Source of the DNA: Spirochaetota bacterium
Lineage (GTDB): Bacteria > Spirochaetota > Spirochaetia > B11-G9
Direction of reading: 5' to 3'
DNA length: 6,870 bases
NCBI GenBank assembly: GCA_003641695.1
Contig: QNBL01000151.1
Location: forward strand, 1 to 6,870
Shown in pieces: positions 6,352 to 6,870 of the stretch. The notes under the pieces are model-generated. The model was not told where the DNA came from, ran no database searches, and was given only the letters and a program-made list of their open reading frames with translations. The translations under genes and the position numbers were made by a program. How positions within the stretch are numbered: the stretch's first letter is position 1; every line of letters begins with the position of its first letter.

Positions 6352-6870
6352 ATGAAGAAAAAATATGTATTGATAGCAGCAATGCTGTTTACCGGGACCC
6401 TGCTGTTTGCAGACCTGACTGCAGTGGTAAAAAATGTATCGGGGAAAGTGGAAGTTAAATCTCCCGGCGGAACATGGAAGAAAGCAGCTGCCGGAATGAA
6501 ACTGCAAAAAGGGTATTATATTTCAACGGGTTTTAAATCCGAAGCCGTTCTGGTCCTGGGTGATTCACAGGTTGTCGTTAAGCAGCTTACCAGAATGGAA
6601 CTCGAAGAGCTCGTTGAGAAACAGGGGACAGTGCACACAGGATTAAATCTCCGCGTGGGAAGGGTCAGGGCACAGGTCAGCTCATCGAAGGGATTAAAAC
6701 AAAAGTTTACCCTGAAAAGCCCCATTTCCACGGCAGCAGTGCGCGGCACAGAGTTTGAGTACGACGGCAGAAATCTGACTGTTTATAAAGGGACGGTTGC
6801 CTTTACCAATCCCCTTGGTCAGGGACGGCTGGTAAGAGCAGGGGGATCGAGCAGAATGCTTTCAGGAGGA
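6352..6870 (+). CDS. Exported FecR-domain protein (C-terminus outside window)
   Basis: The first 173 residues are visible and open to the right edge. The signal peptide is MKKKY plus a hydrophobic stretch, cut likely after LFA at residue 20. A FecR domain follows: TAVVKNVSGKVEVK (23-36), a WKKAAAGMKLQKG segment (42-54) with STGFKSEAVLVLGD (58-71), and the hallmark SPISTAAVRGTEFEYDG (123-139), where VRGTEF is the family core. A further strand pair YKGTVAF lies at 145-151. Unlike classic FecR it has an export signal and no N-terminal anti-sigma part, so it is of the free periplasmic type, not the sigma-factor regulator. Such proteins often carry LysM or repeat domains downstream, which would lie beyond 6870. 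AGGAG at 6339-6343 overlaps the stop of the barrel gene and gives an 8-base spacing to the ATG. Third gene of the operon and divergent neighbour of the CHASE2 cyclase, a pairing seen often for FecR proteins. Binding partner unknown. Confidence 0.93.
   Translation, partial: MKKKYVLIAAMLFTGTLLFADLTAVVKNVSGKVEVKSPGGTWKKAAAGMKLQKGYYISTGFKSEAVLVLGDSQVVVKQLTRMELEELVEKQGTVHTGLNLRVGRVRAQVSSSKGLKQKFTLKSPISTAAVRGTEFEYDGRNLTVYKGTVAFTNPLGQGRLVRAGGSSRMLSGG

Noticed and set aside
6352..6870. FecR gene as an iron-siderophore signalling anti-sigma regulator
   Set aside because: The protein begins with a cleavable signal peptide and has no cytoplasmic anti-sigma part; no ECF sigma factor gene or TonB-dependent receptor is visible next to it.

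Overview
The window looks like a chromosomal segment of a free-living, moderate-GC Gram-negative bacterium. A spirochete of the Spirochaetaceae/Treponema type is the best guess. This rests on the gene company: a CHASE2 adenylate cyclase with a C-terminal TPR-like tail, a FecR-domain exported protein, a small exported SLH-like protein and an outer-membrane beta-barrel with a C-terminal Phe. That is an inference from protein style, with no marker gene present. About 98% of the window is coding. There are five genes, no RNA gene, no mobile element and no CRISPR array, and no gene-free stretch reaches 100 bases.

Left part, minus strand (1-1774): the first 591 residues of an Old Yellow Enzyme / 2,4-dienoyl-CoA reductase-type flavo-iron-sulfur oxidoreductase, with its C-terminus beyond base 1. 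Middle, minus strand (1822-4521): an 899-residue inner-membrane class III adenylate cyclase with a periplasmic CHASE2 sensor that is much larger than usual. A 47-base gap separates the two. It contains a near-consensus extended -10 promoter element for the oxidoreductase and a dyad that overlaps its ribosome binding site.

Right part, plus strand (4604-6870): a tightly packed operon divergent from the cyclase. It encodes a small exported protein with two degenerate SLH-like repeats, a 424-residue outer-membrane beta-barrel protein whose start overlaps the previous stop by 4 bases, and an exported FecR-domain protein that runs off the right edge.

The 82-base region between the cyclase and the operon holds a palindrome made of two extended -10 elements that point at each other. 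Polymerases serving the two transcription units should therefore compete. A near copy of the cyclase-side element precedes the oxidoreductase gene.

Working model (inference): the right-hand operon makes an envelope assembly (outer-membrane barrel, periplasmic FecR protein, SLH-like wall or periplasm protein). Its state, or a ligand it handles, may be read by the periplasmic CHASE2 domain, with cytoplasmic cAMP as output. CHASE2 and FecR genes are often neighbours in bacteria, but the ligand and the mechanism are not known. The oxidoreductase may share the regulation or may be an unrelated neighbour.
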